A stretch of DNA of 5,673 nucleotides, taken from contig CAZGYE010000345.1 of the NCBI GenBank assembly GCA_964530165.1, positions 1 to 5,673 of the forward strand, read 5' to 3'. The DNA comes from CAZGYE01 sp964530165 (GTDB lineage Bacteria > Planctomycetota > Planctomycetia > Planctomycetales > Planctomycetaceae). Below are positions 5,644 through 5,673 of the stretch, in pieces; within the stretch, counting starts at the first letter, position 1, and each line of letters starts with the position of its first letter. Under the pieces are notes generated by a model. That model did not search any database. It was not told the DNA's origin and saw nothing but the letters and a program-made list of their open reading frames with translations. The position numbers were made by a program, and so were the translations under genes.

Positions 5644-5665
5644 CCCGATATCAAGTGGTATCGGG
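5644..5665. terminator. Perfect 7-bp hairpin at the right edge
   Basis: CCCGATA at 5644-5650 pairs exactly with TATCGGG at 5659-5665 around an eight-base loop. No T-run is visible on either side within the window. The rest of 5485-5673 contains no gene that I can support, so this may relate to a gene beyond the edge. Confidence 0.3.
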
Positions 5666-5673
5666 GACGGCGG

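Overview
The window looks like ordinary chromosomal DNA from a high-GC bacterium. A planctomycete is the best guess. This rests on the style of the lipoprotein and of the small acidic protein, the weak Shine-Dalgarno signals, and the GC-rich palindromic repeats in the gaps. It is inference from memory; no search was run, and no rRNA or taxonomic marker is present.

Layout: all five supported genes lie on the + strand. (1) 296-1543 encodes a TIGR00300-type (LOR/SDH region) protein related to the archaeal and cyanobacterial ornithine cyclodeaminases. (2) 1753-2748 encodes a predicted lipoprotein with an N-terminal domain reminiscent of the CsgG/LpoB group. (3) 2818-3060 encodes an 80-residue protein of unknown function. 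(4) 3220-4134 encodes a complete Xer tyrosine recombinase whose six catalytic residues fall at the same numbers as in E. coli XerD. (5) 4399-5484 encodes a tRNA-dihydrouridine synthase of the DusB/NifR3 type. Positions 1-295 and 5485-5673 contain no convincing gene; a short open frame touching the left edge may be the tail of an upstream gene.

The lipoprotein, the small protein and possibly xerD are close enough (gaps of 69 and 159 bases) to share a transcript, although a very strong hairpin lies between the last two. The five genes form no single pathway: one amino-acid enzyme, one envelope protein, one unknown, one chromosome-resolution enzyme and one tRNA-modifying enzyme.

The most unusual content is between the genes. 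Nearly every gap carries palindromic repeats of a different family: a TTGAC-type palindrome cluster (82-122), long-range complementary arms (196-271), a perfect 25-bp inverted repeat made of nested hairpins (3077-3136) with a decayed half copy on the other side of xerD (4162-4200), and three GGCGAGCGG-headed units (4275-4365) whose stems differ in sequence yet still pair in two of the three. I see no defence system, CRISPR array, tRNA, rRNA or intact insertion sequence.
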